This document shows positions 8,550 through 17,244 of a stretch of DNA of 64,000 nucleotides, one piece after another. How positions within the stretch are numbered: the stretch's first letter is position 1; every line of letters begins with the position of its first letter. Source of the stretch: Firmicutes bacterium UBA3553 (GTDB taxonomy: Bacteria; Bacillota; Clostridia; Tissierellales; Sedimentibacteraceae); the NCBI GenBank assembly GCA_002381185.1, contig DFOA01000029.1, positions 33,966 to 97,965 of the forward strand. Reading direction: 5' to 3'. The position numbers and the translations under genes are program-made. The notes under the pieces were generated by a model. It made no database searches and was not told where the DNA came from. It worked only from the letters and a program-made list of their open reading frames with translations.

Positions 8550-8634
8550 GAGCAATTAATTAAGCAATTGTTTTATCAATTGTTAATCTGTTGCTCATCC
8601 ATTGCCGATCTATTGTTACTTCATTGTTATTCCA
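8550..8634. repeat. 11-bp repeat array A (3' end of rpoD)
   Basis: Plus-strand TTG cores fall at 8580, 8591, 8602, 8613 and 8624, exactly 11 nt apart. Units resemble TGTTGCTCATC and CATTGCCGATC. Two reverse-complement cores (CAA at 8553 and 8565) form the short opposite arm. The last unit contains the rpoD stop (TTA on plus, 8627-8629) three bases after its core. The array fills the whole interval between the rpoD stop and the terminator. Confidence 0.75.
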
Positions 8635-9793
8635 GGTAGTCTTTTAATTTCTTGCTTCTGCTTGGATGTCTCAGCTTTCTTAAAGCCTTTGCTTCAATTT
8701 GTCGTATTCTTTCTCTGGTAACGTCAAACTCTTTTCCGACTTCTTCCAGCGTTCTTGCTCTGCCATCATCCAGTCCGAATCTTAATCTTAATACTTTCTG
8801 TTCTCTGTCGGTTAAAGTATGGAGCACTGAAGAAAGTTGTTCCTTTAACAATGTAAATGTTGCCACATCCGAAGGTGCCTGAACTTCATCATCAGGAATA
8901 AAATCTCCCAAGTGGCTGTCTTCTTCTTCTCCTATAGGAGTTTCCAATGAAACAGGTTCCTGAGCGATCTTTAGTATTTCTCTGACTTTGTCAGGTTCCA
9001 TTTCCATTTCAAGTGCAATTTCTTCCGGCGTTGCATCTCGTCCTAATTCCTGAAGCAACTGTCTTTTAATTCTGATAAGCTTGTTGATTGTTTCAACCAT
9101 ATGAACAGGTATTCTTATGGTCCTTGCCTGGTCAGCAATTGCTCTTGTAATCGCCTGACGAATCCACCATGTTGCATATGTGCTGAACTTGAAACCCTTT
9201 GTATAATCAAATTTCTCAACAGCCTTGATAAGTCCGAGATTGCCTTCTTGTATCAAATCTAAAAACAGCATACCTCTTCCCACATAACGCTTGGCAATAC
9301 TTACAACAAGTCTTAAATTGGCCTCGGCCAATCTTTTCTTAGCGTCTTCATCGCCGTCCTGCATTCTTTTAGCCAGATCAATTTCTTCATTAGCTGATAA
9401 AAGCGGTACTTTTCCGATTTCCTTTAAGTACATTCTTACAGGATCATCAATATTTACTCCCTTTAATATATCGTCATCAGACTGGCTTACAAAAAAGTCA
9501 GTATCATCATCCTTTACTTCTGCGTCATCTATATCGTCAACTTTTTCAGGAATCATATCATCCTGAAAACCTAGGATTTCAAGATCATTGTCTTCTGCTT
9601 GTTTATAAAAATCATCTATAAATTCAGGGTTTATATCTAGTTTTTCAAAGGATCTTAATACTTCTTTATATGTTATAAATCCGTTTCTTTTGCCTTTTTC
9701 AATTAATTTATTTTTTATAGAATCAATTTTTTGTAACAATTCAGCATTTTTTTCAGATTCATCTTTTACATTCACATTTTTATTATCGCCCAT
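8627..9793 (-). CDS. rpoD: RNA polymerase principal sigma factor SigA
   Basis: 388 residues. A short region 1.1 is followed by DLIQEGNLGLIKAVEKFDY and TYATWWIRQAITRAI (regions 2.2-2.4, -10 recognition), region 3 near ATPEEIALEMEM, and region 4 with TLEEVGKEFDVTRERIRQIE (-35 recognition helix-turn-helix). It directs core polymerase to the TTGACA/TATAAT promoters seen throughout the window. ATG at 9793 has AGGAGG upstream. It is four bases downstream of dnaG in the classic dnaG-rpoD operon. The stop codon lies inside an 11-bp repeat unit. Confidence 0.98.
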   Translation of the reverse strand: MGDNKNVNVKDESEKNAELLQKIDSIKNKLIEKGKRNGFITYKEVLRSFEKLDINPEFIDDFYKQAEDNDLEILGFQDDMIPEKVDDIDDAEVKDDDTDFFVSQSDDDILKGVNIDDPVRMYLKEIGKVPLLSANEEIDLAKRMQDGDEDAKKRLAEANLRLVVSIAKRYVGRGMLFLDLIQEGNLGLIKAVEKFDYTKGFKFSTYATWWIRQAITRAIADQARTIRIPVHMVETINKLIRIKRQLLQELGRDATPEEIALEMEMEPDKVREILKIAQEPVSLETPIGEEEDSHLGDFIPDDEVQAPSDVATFTLLKEQLSSVLHTLTDREQKVLRLRFGLDDGRARTLEEVGKEFDVTRERIRQIEAKALRKLRHPSRSKKLKDYLE

Positions 9794-9796
9794 GGG

Positions 9797-11563
9797 TTAG
9801 TTAACCTCCTCCTTAGTTGATTTAATTTTTTTAGCGAGGCTAAAAATTTCATTCATAATTTCTTTGCTGTTCGCTGAATTTTCAGATTGTGTTAAATTAT
9901 CGGTCAATATAGTTCTCTTCTTTTCATAATATTTAATTTTAAGTCTTTTAATACAATCTTTGAATAAAGCCTCTAAATTATCATAATCAACATCGTCATA
10001 CTGCAATAAAACTTTAACATCCACTTTATCTTTTATAATATTATTCAAGCTATCTTTATCTATACTCATATCATTGATTTTGTATTCATACATTTCTTTA
10101 AATATGTTATAGTAATCCAAGTCCTTAAAGGTGTCTTCATTGACTATCTCTTTCAGTTGCAATGCAAAATCATTATTTATCAGTATGAGCTTGATTAGCT
10201 CTTCTTCATGGGATGTGGTAATTTTACTTACCTGCGGCTTGACTAAAGCAGGCTGTGCAGATTTAACAAAAGTTCCTTGTTTAGTACTTTTCTTATTGTA
10301 TTCTTTTATTATAGACTCTTTGGAAACACCCACTTTTCTAGATAATTTTTCAAAAATTAATTCTTTTTCTATCTCACTGGCTACATTTACTATATTGTCA
10401 AAAAATTTGTTTATATATTCAACTTTGCTAGAATTTTCATAAATTTCTTTAAAATGAAATTCTAAAAAGCTATAATAATCTAGAGAATTTTCGATTAATT
10501 TGTCGAAATTAATTTTTCCGAATTTATTTAAGTACTCGTCAGGATCCTTTGCATCTGGGATTATTACCACCTTTGCATCTAAATTATTTTGCTTGAACAT
10601 ATTTAAGGCTTTCAAAGAGGCTTTTTGCCCTGCATTGTCTGCATCCAGCGCAATATAAAAGTTCTTTGAGTATCGTTTCATAAGTTTTATTTGATTATCT
10701 GTCAAGGAGGTTCCCAATGCGGCAACTGTGTTATTGTAGCCGTAAGTGTGCATTTTAATTACATCCATGTACCCTTCCACCAATATGAAGCTTTTATCTT
10801 TAACAGCTTCCTTGGCTAAATTTAATCCGTACAAATTGTAACCCTTGTTAAAAATTATTGATTCCGGTGAATTAAGATATTTAGGAAGAGAATCATCCAG
10901 AACTCTGCCTCCAAAACCTATTATTCTTCCTTTTACATCAAAAATTGGAAACATTACTCTGTTTCTGAATCGGTCATAGTAAGAATTTTCATTTTGTTTT
11001 TTAATAATAAGTCCTGTTTTTAAAATATCTTCTTCTATGTAACCCTTATGGGTTAAATATTTTAGCAAATTATCCCATTGGTTTATAGCATATCCAATTC
11101 CAAACTTTTTTATTACATTAATATCAATTTTCCTTGATTTTAAGTAGTTTATTACTTCCGGGTAACTTTTTAAATTTTTATAGTAATAAAGTGCGGCATC
11201 TCTGTTTATTTTATACAGCCTGTCTGAAAGCTGTTTATTTTCGTTATGTTTCGCAGATATGTTTGTCTCCTCTAATACAATTCCCGCTTTTTTTGCAAGA
11301 TATTCAGCAGCCTCTACAAAAGTATAATTTTTATACTTCGTTATAAAGCTTATGCTGTCCCCGCTTTCTCCGCAGCCAAAACAATGGAACATCTGTTTGT
11401 CCGGAGAAACAATGAATGAAGGAGTTTTTTCCTTATGAAAAGGGCAATTGGTACTGTAATTTGCCCCTGCCTTTTTTAAAGGTAAAAATTCTTCTATTAC
11501 ATCAACAATATTATTTTCATCCAGAATTCGTTTTATAATATCTGAATCTAATCTATAGGGCAT
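9797..11563 (-). CDS. dnaG: DNA primase
   Basis: Starts at ATG 11563 (MPYRLDSDIIKRIL). An in-frame ATG at 11626 is upstream of the consensus promoter and cannot be used. The CHC2 zinc finger is CPFHKEKTPSF ... FHCFGCG at about residues 40-65. The TOPRIM catalytic region has LVEGYMDVI and ALDADNAGQKA around 255-310. The C-terminal 150 residues are a DnaB-binding-type helical domain. It makes RNA primers for Okazaki fragments. The site before the start, GGTGAT, is moderate. It is co-transcribed with rpoD. Confidence 0.97.
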   Translation of the reverse strand: MPYRLDSDIIKRILDENNIVDVIEEFLPLKKAGANYSTNCPFHKEKTPSFIVSPDKQMFHCFGCGESGDSISFITKYKNYTFVEAAEYLAKKAGIVLEETNISAKHNENKQLSDRLYKINRDAALYYYKNLKSYPEVINYLKSRKIDINVIKKFGIGYAINQWDNLLKYLTHKGYIEEDILKTGLIIKKQNENSYYDRFRNRVMFPIFDVKGRIIGFGGRVLDDSLPKYLNSPESIIFNKGYNLYGLNLAKEAVKDKSFILVEGYMDVIKMHTYGYNNTVAALGTSLTDNQIKLMKRYSKNFYIALDADNAGQKASLKALNMFKQNNLDAKVVIIPDAKDPDEYLNKFGKINFDKLIENSLDYYSFLEFHFKEIYENSSKVEYINKFFDNIVNVASEIEKELIFEKLSRKVGVSKESIIKEYNKKSTKQGTFVKSAQPALVKPQVSKITTSHEEELIKLILINNDFALQLKEIVNEDTFKDLDYYNIFKEMYEYKINDMSIDKDSLNNIIKDKVDVKVLLQYDDVDYDNLEALFKDCIKRLKIKYYEKKRTILTDNLTQSENSANSKEIMNEIFSLAKKIKSTKEEVN

Positions 11564-11594
11564 AATATCACCATTATCTTTACATTGAGAGCAA

Positions 11595-11623
11595 ATTATA
11601 ACACAACAAAATAAGCTTGTCAA
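11595..11623 (-). promoter_or_regulatory. dnaG-rpoD promoter, perfect SigA consensus
   Basis: TTGACA (11623-11618), 17-nt spacer, TATAAT (11600-11595). The start point lies near 11588, just ahead of the dnaG ATG at 11563. Confidence 0.9.
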
Positions 11624-11635
11624 CAAAAACTTTAT

Positions 11636-12649
11636 CTATTGTCTCCAAGGCTTGGGAATATATAATTCTTCAAAGGTTTTCATAGCATACCGGTCAGTCA
11701 TTCCTGCTATATAATCCTTAATAATTTCACTTTTGCTGAAATTGTTATTTTCATATATTTTCAAATAAAATTCAGGCAGTGTCTCAAAATTATTTGTGTA
11801 GTATTCAAATATTTTTTCAATTATAAACGTTGTTTTTTCTTCTTCGCTTTTAGCTACTTTATTGTAATACACATTTTCAAATAAAAAATCACGAAGAGCT
11901 GTAGTGTAATGGTTAACTTCATCACTCATGGAAATTTTGTCTTTATCCGTGCTGTTATTTATAACATCAATAATCATTTTATTGATTCTTTGTCCGTGGG
12001 TGTAACCAAGATGCAGTAAAAATTTGTCCGGTATCTGTCCTGGTTTAATAATTCCGGCTCTCAAAGCATCATCTATGTCGTGGTTAATATAAGCTATCCT
12101 GTCTGATATGCTGACTATTTGTCCTTCTAATGTTGCGGGATTATATCCGAGAGGATGGTTTAAAATTCCGTCTCTTACTTCAAAGGTAAGGTTTAAGCCC
12201 TGTCTTTCGTTTCTGATTTCCAGGATTTCTACGACTCGCAGGCTTTGCTCATTGTGTTTGAAGCCTTTTTTACAAAGCTCATTTAATATTCTCTCGCCTG
12301 TGTGTCCGAAAGGTGTATGTCCTAAATCATGGCCAAGAGCTATTGCCTCAGTCAGATCTTCATTCAATCCCAAACTTCTGGCAATAGTTCTTGATATTTG
12401 CGATACTTCAAGGGTATGCGTCAGTCTTGTTCTGTAATGGTCTCCTTCAGGAGACAAGAAAACCTGGGTTTTGTGCTTTAATCTTCTGAAAGCTTTTGAA
12501 TGGAGAATCCGATCCCTGTCTCTCTGATACTCGGTTCTTATTTCACATTTCGCTTCATCATAATCTCTGCCCTTTGATAACTTACTTTTTGCAGCCTTAT
12601 AAGACAAATGATCAATTTCAAACTGCTCGTATTTTTCTCTTATATTCAC
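11636..12649 (-). CDS. dgt: Deoxyguanosinetriphosphate triphosphohydrolase-like HD protein
   Basis: HD-domain phosphohydrolase with FRRLKHKTQVF, RTRLTHTLEVSQI and the HD pair in ALGHDLGHTPFGHTGE around residues 65-115. The family hydrolyses dNTPs to nucleoside and triphosphate. GTG at 12649 (VNIREKYEQFE) is preferred: the longer frame from 12697 overlaps the end of ppsR, and a weak AAGGAT site precedes the GTG. It is located between ppsR and dnaG, a common clostridial position. Substrate preference (dGTP or others) cannot be read from sequence. Confidence 0.88.
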   Translation of the reverse strand: MNIREKYEQFEIDHLSYKAAKSKLSKGRDYDEAKCEIRTEYQRDRDRILHSKAFRRLKHKTQVFLSPEGDHYRTRLTHTLEVSQISRTIARSLGLNEDLTEAIALGHDLGHTPFGHTGERILNELCKKGFKHNEQSLRVVEILEIRNERQGLNLTFEVRDGILNHPLGYNPATLEGQIVSISDRIAYINHDIDDALRAGIIKPGQIPDKFLLHLGYTHGQRINKMIIDVINNSTDKDKISMSDEVNHYTTALRDFLFENVYYNKVAKSEEEKTTFIIEKIFEYYTNNFETLPEFYLKIYENNNFSKSEIIKDYIAGMTDRYAMKTFEELYIPKPWRQ

Positions 12650-12668
12650 CCATATCACTATCCTTAAC

Positions 12669-13478
12669 TTATTTTTTATTTTCAGAAATATAATCAAGTA
12701 TTATAGATGCCGTTTCTTCAACTGCCTTGTCTGTTGTGTCAATGACCTTGCATTTAAGATCTTTCATTACTTTTTGCGCATATTCAAGTTCAGCAAAAAT
12801 TCTTTCCATGTTGGCGTAATTTGCCGTATCCTTAAGTCCCATTGCCTTAAGTCTTTCTTTTCTTATCTTATTCAGATTTTCAACATTTAAGATTAAACCT
12901 ATTATTTTTTTAGGCGAAATGAGTTTTAATTCTTCCGGAGGACTTACCTCAGGAACAAGAGGAATATTTGCAACTTTTACATTTTTATGTGCCAGATACA
13001 TTGAAAGAGGAGTTTTCGATGTTCTTGAAACTCCAACAAGAACAATATCCGCTAATAAAATACCTCTTGTGTCCTTGCCGTCATCATATTTTACAGCAAA
13101 TTCCACTGCTTCAACCTTCTTGAAATATTTTTCGTCAAGCTTTCTCAAAAGACCGGGTTCTTGCTTTGGGGAAAGACCTAACTGTTTAACCAGCGGTAAA
13201 AGAACAGGAGTCATAATGTCTACTGCTCCGATATTATTTATAAATGCTTTTTCTGTTAAATAATCTCTTAATTCTTCAACAACCAAAGTGAATACAATAA
13301 AAGAATTTTCTTTTGAAGCTTTATCTATTAAAATGTCTATTGCTTCTTTGTCGTTTACATAAGATACTCTTTTTATATCAAAATCTGCTATGTCAAACTG
13401 TTTTATTACAGCCTTGGCAACTTGCTCGGCAGTTTCTCCTAATGAATCAGAAACCGCATAAATATTTATCTTTTCCAT
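12669..13478 (-). CDS. ppsR: Pyruvate, phosphate dikinase regulatory protein (kinase/pyrophosphorylase)
   Basis: DUF299-family protein of 269 residues. The P-loop-like GVSRTSKTPLSMYLA is near residues 150-165 and the N-terminus is YAVSDSLGETAEQV. The family phosphorylates PPDK or PEP synthase using ADP and reverses this by phosphorolysis, switching gluconeogenic flux. ATG at 13478 has AGAGG upstream. Its neighbour upstream is the CcpN-like regulator, as in Bacillus subtilis yqzB-yqfL, where the two act together in gluconeogenic control. The target kinase is not in this window. Confidence 0.9.
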   Translation of the reverse strand: MEKINIYAVSDSLGETAEQVAKAVIKQFDIADFDIKRVSYVNDKEAIDILIDKASKENSFIVFTLVVEELRDYLTEKAFINNIGAVDIMTPVLLPLVKQLGLSPKQEPGLLRKLDEKYFKKVEAVEFAVKYDDGKDTRGILLADIVLVGVSRTSKTPLSMYLAHKNVKVANIPLVPEVSPPEELKLISPKKIIGLILNVENLNKIRKERLKAMGLKDTANYANMERIFAELEYAQKVMKDLKCKVIDTTDKAVEETASIILDYISENKK

Positions 13479-13488
13479 AGGTACCTCT

Positions 13489-14115
13489 TTACTTGGAAAT
13501 TTCCAATAATACTTTAGTGATATTTGTCTTTGAAATACGTCCTAAAGCTTTAATTTTCCCATTTGGTATATTTGTTACAACAGGCAGGCAATCAACTTCG
13601 TTTTCAATTATTTTTTCTGCCGCCTCAATTATTGAATCGTCCTCGGAGCAATAAACTATTTTAGGCATCCTTGTCATTATGACGCCTACGGGTATTGTTG
13701 TTAAATCCTTTCCTCCCATTGCCGCCTTCAATAAATCCTTTCTGGATATAACTCCTTTTAAGGCTTCATCTTCAACAACAAAAAGTGTACCGACGTTTTC
13801 TAAAAATAAAGTTACAATTGCATCGTACACACTGGTATTTTCTGCTACGTTTATTGGTACAGATTTAATTTCCGAAACTTTAATTGCTGAAAGCTTTTCA
13901 ATAATGTCCTTGTTGTTTTTCTTATTTGATATGTAGTAGCCTACTTTCGGCTTTGCATCAATTAAACCGCACATGGACAAAACTGCCAGGTCTGGTCTTA
14001 ATGTCGCTCGTGTCAGACCGATTTTTTCAGCTATTGACTCTCCCGTTATAGGTTGATGTTTGTCTATTATATCAATAATCGTATTTTGTCTGTCAGATAA
14101 TTTTATATGAATCAC
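13489..14115 (-). CDS. ccpN: CcpN-like transcriptional regulator, HTH plus two CBS domains
   Basis: Residues 1-60 form a winged helix (ITGESIAEKIGLTRATLRPD). The rest are two CBS domains (TLFVVEDEALKGVISRKDLL and later DCLPVVTNIPNGKIKALGR), matching CcpN/YqzB, which represses gluconeogenic genes and senses adenine nucleotides. GTG at 14115 aligns with the CcpN N-terminus, but AAGGGG touches this codon. The downstream ATA at 14106 would have better spacing, so the true start is uncertain. The upstream in-frame TTG at 14148 lies in repeat array B and is unlikely. Confidence 0.85.
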   Translation of the reverse strand: MIHIKLSDRQNTIIDIIDKHQPITGESIAEKIGLTRATLRPDLAVLSMCGLIDAKPKVGYYISNKKNNKDIIEKLSAIKVSEIKSVPINVAENTSVYDAIVTLFLENVGTLFVVEDEALKGVISRKDLLKAAMGGKDLTTIPVGVIMTRMPKIVYCSEDDSIIEAAEKIIENEVDCLPVVTNIPNGKIKALGRISKTNITKVLLEISK

Positions 14116-14123
14116 CCCTTGTA

Positions 14124-14232
14124 CAATGGATTTGCTATAGATTAGCAATGGATGGAGTGATAGATAAGCGATTATTTTTTATCAATCGCTCATCTATTGC
14201 TAATCAATCGCTTATCAATTGCCAATCAATTA
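14124..14232. repeat. 11-bp repeat array B (3' end of glyQS), two converging arms
   Basis: Plus-strand TYG/TTA cores lie at 14186, 14197, 14208, 14219 and 14230, all exactly 11 nt apart (unit ATCAATCGCTT). The opposite arm has cores at 14124, 14135, 14146, 14158 and 14169 in reverse complement (unit GATTAGCAATG). The centre is AATCGCTTATC and its GATGAGCGATT partner around an A6 loop on the minus-strand RNA. It fills the glyQS-ccpN interval. Confidence 0.8.
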
Positions 14233-14234
14233 TT

Positions 14235-15629
14235 TTAAAATGTTATTTTATCATTTATAAATTGTACTAAATCATCAATTTTAACTCTTACCTGTTCCAT
14301 GGTGTCCCTGTCTCTTACCGTTACAGAATTGTCCTCCAAAGAATCAAAGTCGAATGTAATACAGTAAGGAGTCCCAACTTCATCATGTCTTCTGTATCTT
14401 TTGCCTATGCTGCCGGCATCATCGTAATCAATATTGAAATGCTTTTGCAAAGTATGATAAAGCTCTGTCGCAGGTTCATTAAGCTTTTTTGTCAAAGGAA
14501 ATACGGCTGCTTTAAACGGAGATAAAGCCGGATGCAGCTTCAATACAACCCTGTCTGTTCCATCTTCGAGAACCTCTTCGTTATATGCGTCTATTAACAA
14601 AGCAAGCATAACTCTGTCCGCACCAAGTGACGGTTCTATACAGTAAGGAACGTATTTTTCATTTGTAACAGGATCCTGATATGATAAATCATCTCCTGAC
14701 GTACTTATATGAGCCTTCAAATCAAAATCTGTTCTGTCGGCAATGCCCCACAACTCTCCCCAACCAAACGGGAACAAATATTCAATGTCAGATGTAGCAT
14801 TGCTGTAATGCGATAATTCTGCCTGTTCATGATCTCTGAAACGCACATTTTCCTTTGTCATTCCCAGTTTCAATAACCAGTTCATGCAGAATTCCTTCCA
14901 GTAATAGAACCATTCCATGTCTTCTCCGGGCTTACAGAAAAATTCAAGCTCCATTTGCTCAAATTCTCTTGTCCTAAATGTAAAGTTGCCGGGAGTAATT
15001 TCGTTTCTGAATGATTTACCTATCTGACCGATACCAAAAGGTATTTTCTTTCTTGTAGAGCGGGCTACATTTTTAAAGTTAACAAAAATACCCTGTGCGG
15101 TTTCGGGTCTTAAATATATTTCTGATTGGGAATCCTCAGTTACGCCCTGGAATGTTTTAAACATTAAGTTGAATTTTCTTATTTGTGTAAAGTTTGAAGC
15201 CCCGCATTCAGGACATTTAATTTTATTTTCCGTTATGTATGCTTCCATTTGAGAATTTGACCATCCGTCAACTACCTGAGTCTCACCTGTTTCATGCATG
15301 TGATCTTCAATTAGTTTGTCAGCTCTGAATCTTGCTTTACATTCCTTGCAATCCATCAAAGGGTCTGAAAATCCTCCTACGTGACCTGAAGCGACCCATG
15401 TTGTAGGATTCATTAATATTGCAGCATCAAGACCTACATTGTACGAGCTTTCCTGTATGAATTTTTTCCACCATGCTCTTTTTACATTGTTTTTGATTTC
15501 CACTCCTAAAGGTCCGTAATCCCAGGTATTTGCCAATCCTCCATATATTTCAGATCCTGGGAATATAATACCCCTTGATTTTGACAGTGAAACAAGTTTC
15601 TCTAATTTGTTTTTTTCGTTCTTTGCCAT
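14235..15629 (-). CDS. glyQS: Glycyl-tRNA synthetase, dimeric type
   Basis: Class II synthetase of about 464 residues with RGIIFPGSEIYGG, GPLGVEIKNN, RPETAQGIF and the motif 3 region CIEPSLGADR. It is a single-chain enzyme rather than the alpha/beta type. A Cys pair (MDCKECKARF ... CPECG) forms a zinc-like insertion near residues 92-160. ATG at 15629 (MAKNEKNKLE) has GGAGG at correct spacing; an ATG at 15641 overlaps that site. It charges tRNA-Gly. Expression is under the glycine T-box just upstream, and the gene is followed by repeat array B. Confidence 0.97.
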   Translation of the reverse strand: MAKNEKNKLEKLVSLSKSRGIIFPGSEIYGGLANTWDYGPLGVEIKNNVKRAWWKKFIQESSYNVGLDAAILMNPTTWVASGHVGGFSDPLMDCKECKARFRADKLIEDHMHETGETQVVDGWSNSQMEAYITENKIKCPECGASNFTQIRKFNLMFKTFQGVTEDSQSEIYLRPETAQGIFVNFKNVARSTRKKIPFGIGQIGKSFRNEITPGNFTFRTREFEQMELEFFCKPGEDMEWFYYWKEFCMNWLLKLGMTKENVRFRDHEQAELSHYSNATSDIEYLFPFGWGELWGIADRTDFDLKAHISTSGDDLSYQDPVTNEKYVPYCIEPSLGADRVMLALLIDAYNEEVLEDGTDRVVLKLHPALSPFKAAVFPLTKKLNEPATELYHTLQKHFNIDYDDAGSIGKRYRRHDEVGTPYCITFDFDSLEDNSVTVRDRDTMEQVRVKIDDLVQFINDKITF

Positions 15630-15726
15630 GACAGCCTCCATCTAGAATATTTTATCAGGATGAAATTCATATAGTCTCATTCTCCATATTATTTGCTCGT
15701 TGTTTAATGCATAATCTGGGAATACA

Positions 15727-15922
15727 AAAAATCTTTCATCCCGCATAGGGACGAAAGATTAATTCCGCGGTTCCACCCTATTTGATAAAGTTAATTACTT
15801 TATCCTCTTTAAACAAAGGACTCAAAAGCTCCCTTCATCTATACATTCTTATCAGCTTCCACCAACGCTGACTCTCTGTAAATTCAATATAGATTACTCT
15901 TCTTTCTCATAGTCTCAACATT
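15727..15922 (-). promoter_or_regulatory. Glycine T-box riboswitch with terminator
   Basis: The minus strand carries the T-box sequence GGGTGGAACCGCGG (about 15778-15764), a stem I with the AG-bulge/GGTGGAAG loop, and a terminator whose arms (AATCTTTCGTCCC / GGGATGAAAGATT) precede TTTTTTG. Aligning GAAG-GGA-GCTTTTGAGT with other leaders puts the specifier at 15832-15830, codon GGA for glycine. Uncharged tRNA-Gly should stabilise the antiterminator and switch on glyQS. Confidence 0.93.
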
Positions 15923-15928
15923 AACTAT

Positions 15929-15957
15929 AATGTAACAAAATTAAGTTTTTATGTCAA
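15929..15957 (-). promoter_or_regulatory. Promoter of the T-box/glyQS unit
   Basis: TTGACA (15957-15952), 17-nt spacer, TACATT (15934-15929), placing the transcript start near 15922 at the 5' end of the T-box leader. Confidence 0.7.
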
Positions 15958-15964
15958 GAACTAT

Positions 15965-16513
15965 TTAAAATTCGTCATCATTTTTGTTGAAAGAATCGGT
16001 GATATCGTCTTTTAAATCTGTTGCACCATTCACAACATCATCTTTGAAATTTGCAGCACCTTGTTTTACATCCTGCATAACATCCTTTACGGCACCAATG
16101 CCCTGGTCAACCTTTTGTCCCAAGTCAACTACCTTGCCGTCAGCCTGTGTTATTTCCACCGAACATTTGGTCAGCAGCGCTGCCGTAATACCGGCGGCAG
16201 ACAAAAATGGAGCTGCCCAAGCACCTATTAATCCCGCTGTTACAGGAAGATTAACAATAATATCATTATTTTTCTTTATTGTAATCTTAGTTGCATTTCC
16301 TTTTGCCAAAATATCCTTTAATTGATTTAATATCTGCTCGCCTTTGTTGGGGCTTGATTGAGCATTTGATTGGTTTTTGTTTTGGTTTTCTATTAATATT
16401 ATTGCTTCCAGAACATCGCCGTTTGCATCCTCAAGTGCTTGTTTTGCTGTTGAGAAGTCTGCATTTGTGCGCTTAAGAATATCGTCAATTTTTTGTAATG
16501 TGTCGTTTTCCAT
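15965..16513 (-). CDS. DUF4342 protein with N-terminal UBA-like domain
   Basis: Residues 1-45 (DILKRTNADFSTAKQALEDANGDVLEAIILIE) look like a UBA/TS-N three-helix domain. Residues 65-125 match DUF4342, with KITIKKNNDIIVNLPVTAG and a Gly/Ala-rich hydrophobic hairpin (GLIGAWAAPFLSAAGITAALL) that may contact membrane. The C-terminus is acidic with repeated KDD/KDV segments predicted as helix. Function is unknown. ATG at 16513 has AAGGAAGGG upstream. It sits between recO and the glyQS T-box at the end of the era-recO unit. Confidence 0.75.
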   Translation of the reverse strand: MENDTLQKIDDILKRTNADFSTAKQALEDANGDVLEAIILIENQNKNQSNAQSSPNKGEQILNQLKDILAKGNATKITIKKNNDIIVNLPVTAGLIGAWAAPFLSAAGITAALLTKCSVEITQADGKVVDLGQKVDQGIGAVKDVMQDVKQGAANFKDDVVNGATDLKDDITDSFNKNDDEF

Positions 16514-16530
16514 ATTCTACCCTTCCTTTT

Positions 16531-17244
16531 TTAAAGTAACTTTAATGTAGTAAAATTATCCTTACCAATATAATAAAATAAGAAGTTTCTTATTATTTGT
16601 AAGGTTTTTTGGTTTACTTCAATAGAGCCAATATTTTCAAATTTCACTTTTAAAATTCTTTCCATAGTTAGTATTTCATTATAAGTTACATTTATTCCAT
16701 TTCCATAATTTACGCACTCAGAGCAAAACAAGCCCCCATCTTTGATTGAAAATTGTGATTCTGACTTTATATCTTTTCCGCATGAGAGGCAATGTTTGAA
16801 GTCCGGCTTATATCCAAGCATGGATGCAAGTTTTAATTCATATGCGGCCGTCAGTTTATCAAAATCCTTTGACATGGTTGAAAGATATGAAAGCACTGAA
16901 ACAGTCATGTCAAATATACGGTAATCAACTTCATTTTCCTGAGCAACAAAGCTTACAAGCTCCAGAACATAATTGCCATGATAAAATGCATCCATATCAT
17001 TTTTGAGATTATAGAAATTGTCTATTAACTCAGCAGAAGTAATGACGTACATATCTCTTGATTTTGTCATAGAGCATTTTGAATACGCAAAAAGCTGTGA
17101 TGCGTTTATTAAATGAGAGTTGCTTTTTTTTGAGCCTTTTGAAATCAGTTGTATTTTTCCGCCGGCTCTTGATAACGCATGAAGTATTTTATCATTTTCC
17201 TTATAGTTTAATTCTTTAACTACAAGTATCTCATCAACTATCAT
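16531..17244 (-). CDS. recO: DNA repair protein RecO
   Basis: 237 residues. The N-terminal OB fold begins IVDEILVVKELNYKENDKIL. The C-terminal helical domain carries a zinc site CLSCGKDIKSE ... LFCSECV near 160-182. It mediates RecFOR loading of RecA on SSB-coated single-stranded DNA. The start overlaps the era stop by a few bases, so the two are translationally coupled. Order era-recO is as in Bacillus. Confidence 0.95.
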   Translation of the reverse strand: MIVDEILVVKELNYKENDKILHALSRAGGKIQLISKGSKKSNSHLINASQLFAYSKCSMTKSRDMYVITSAELIDNFYNLKNDMDAFYHGNYVLELVSFVAQENEVDYRIFDMTVSVLSYLSTMSKDFDKLTAAYELKLASMLGYKPDFKHCLSCGKDIKSESQFSIKDGGLFCSECVNYGNGINVTYNEILTMERILKVKFENIGSIEVNQKTLQIIRNFLFYYIGKDNFTTLKLL

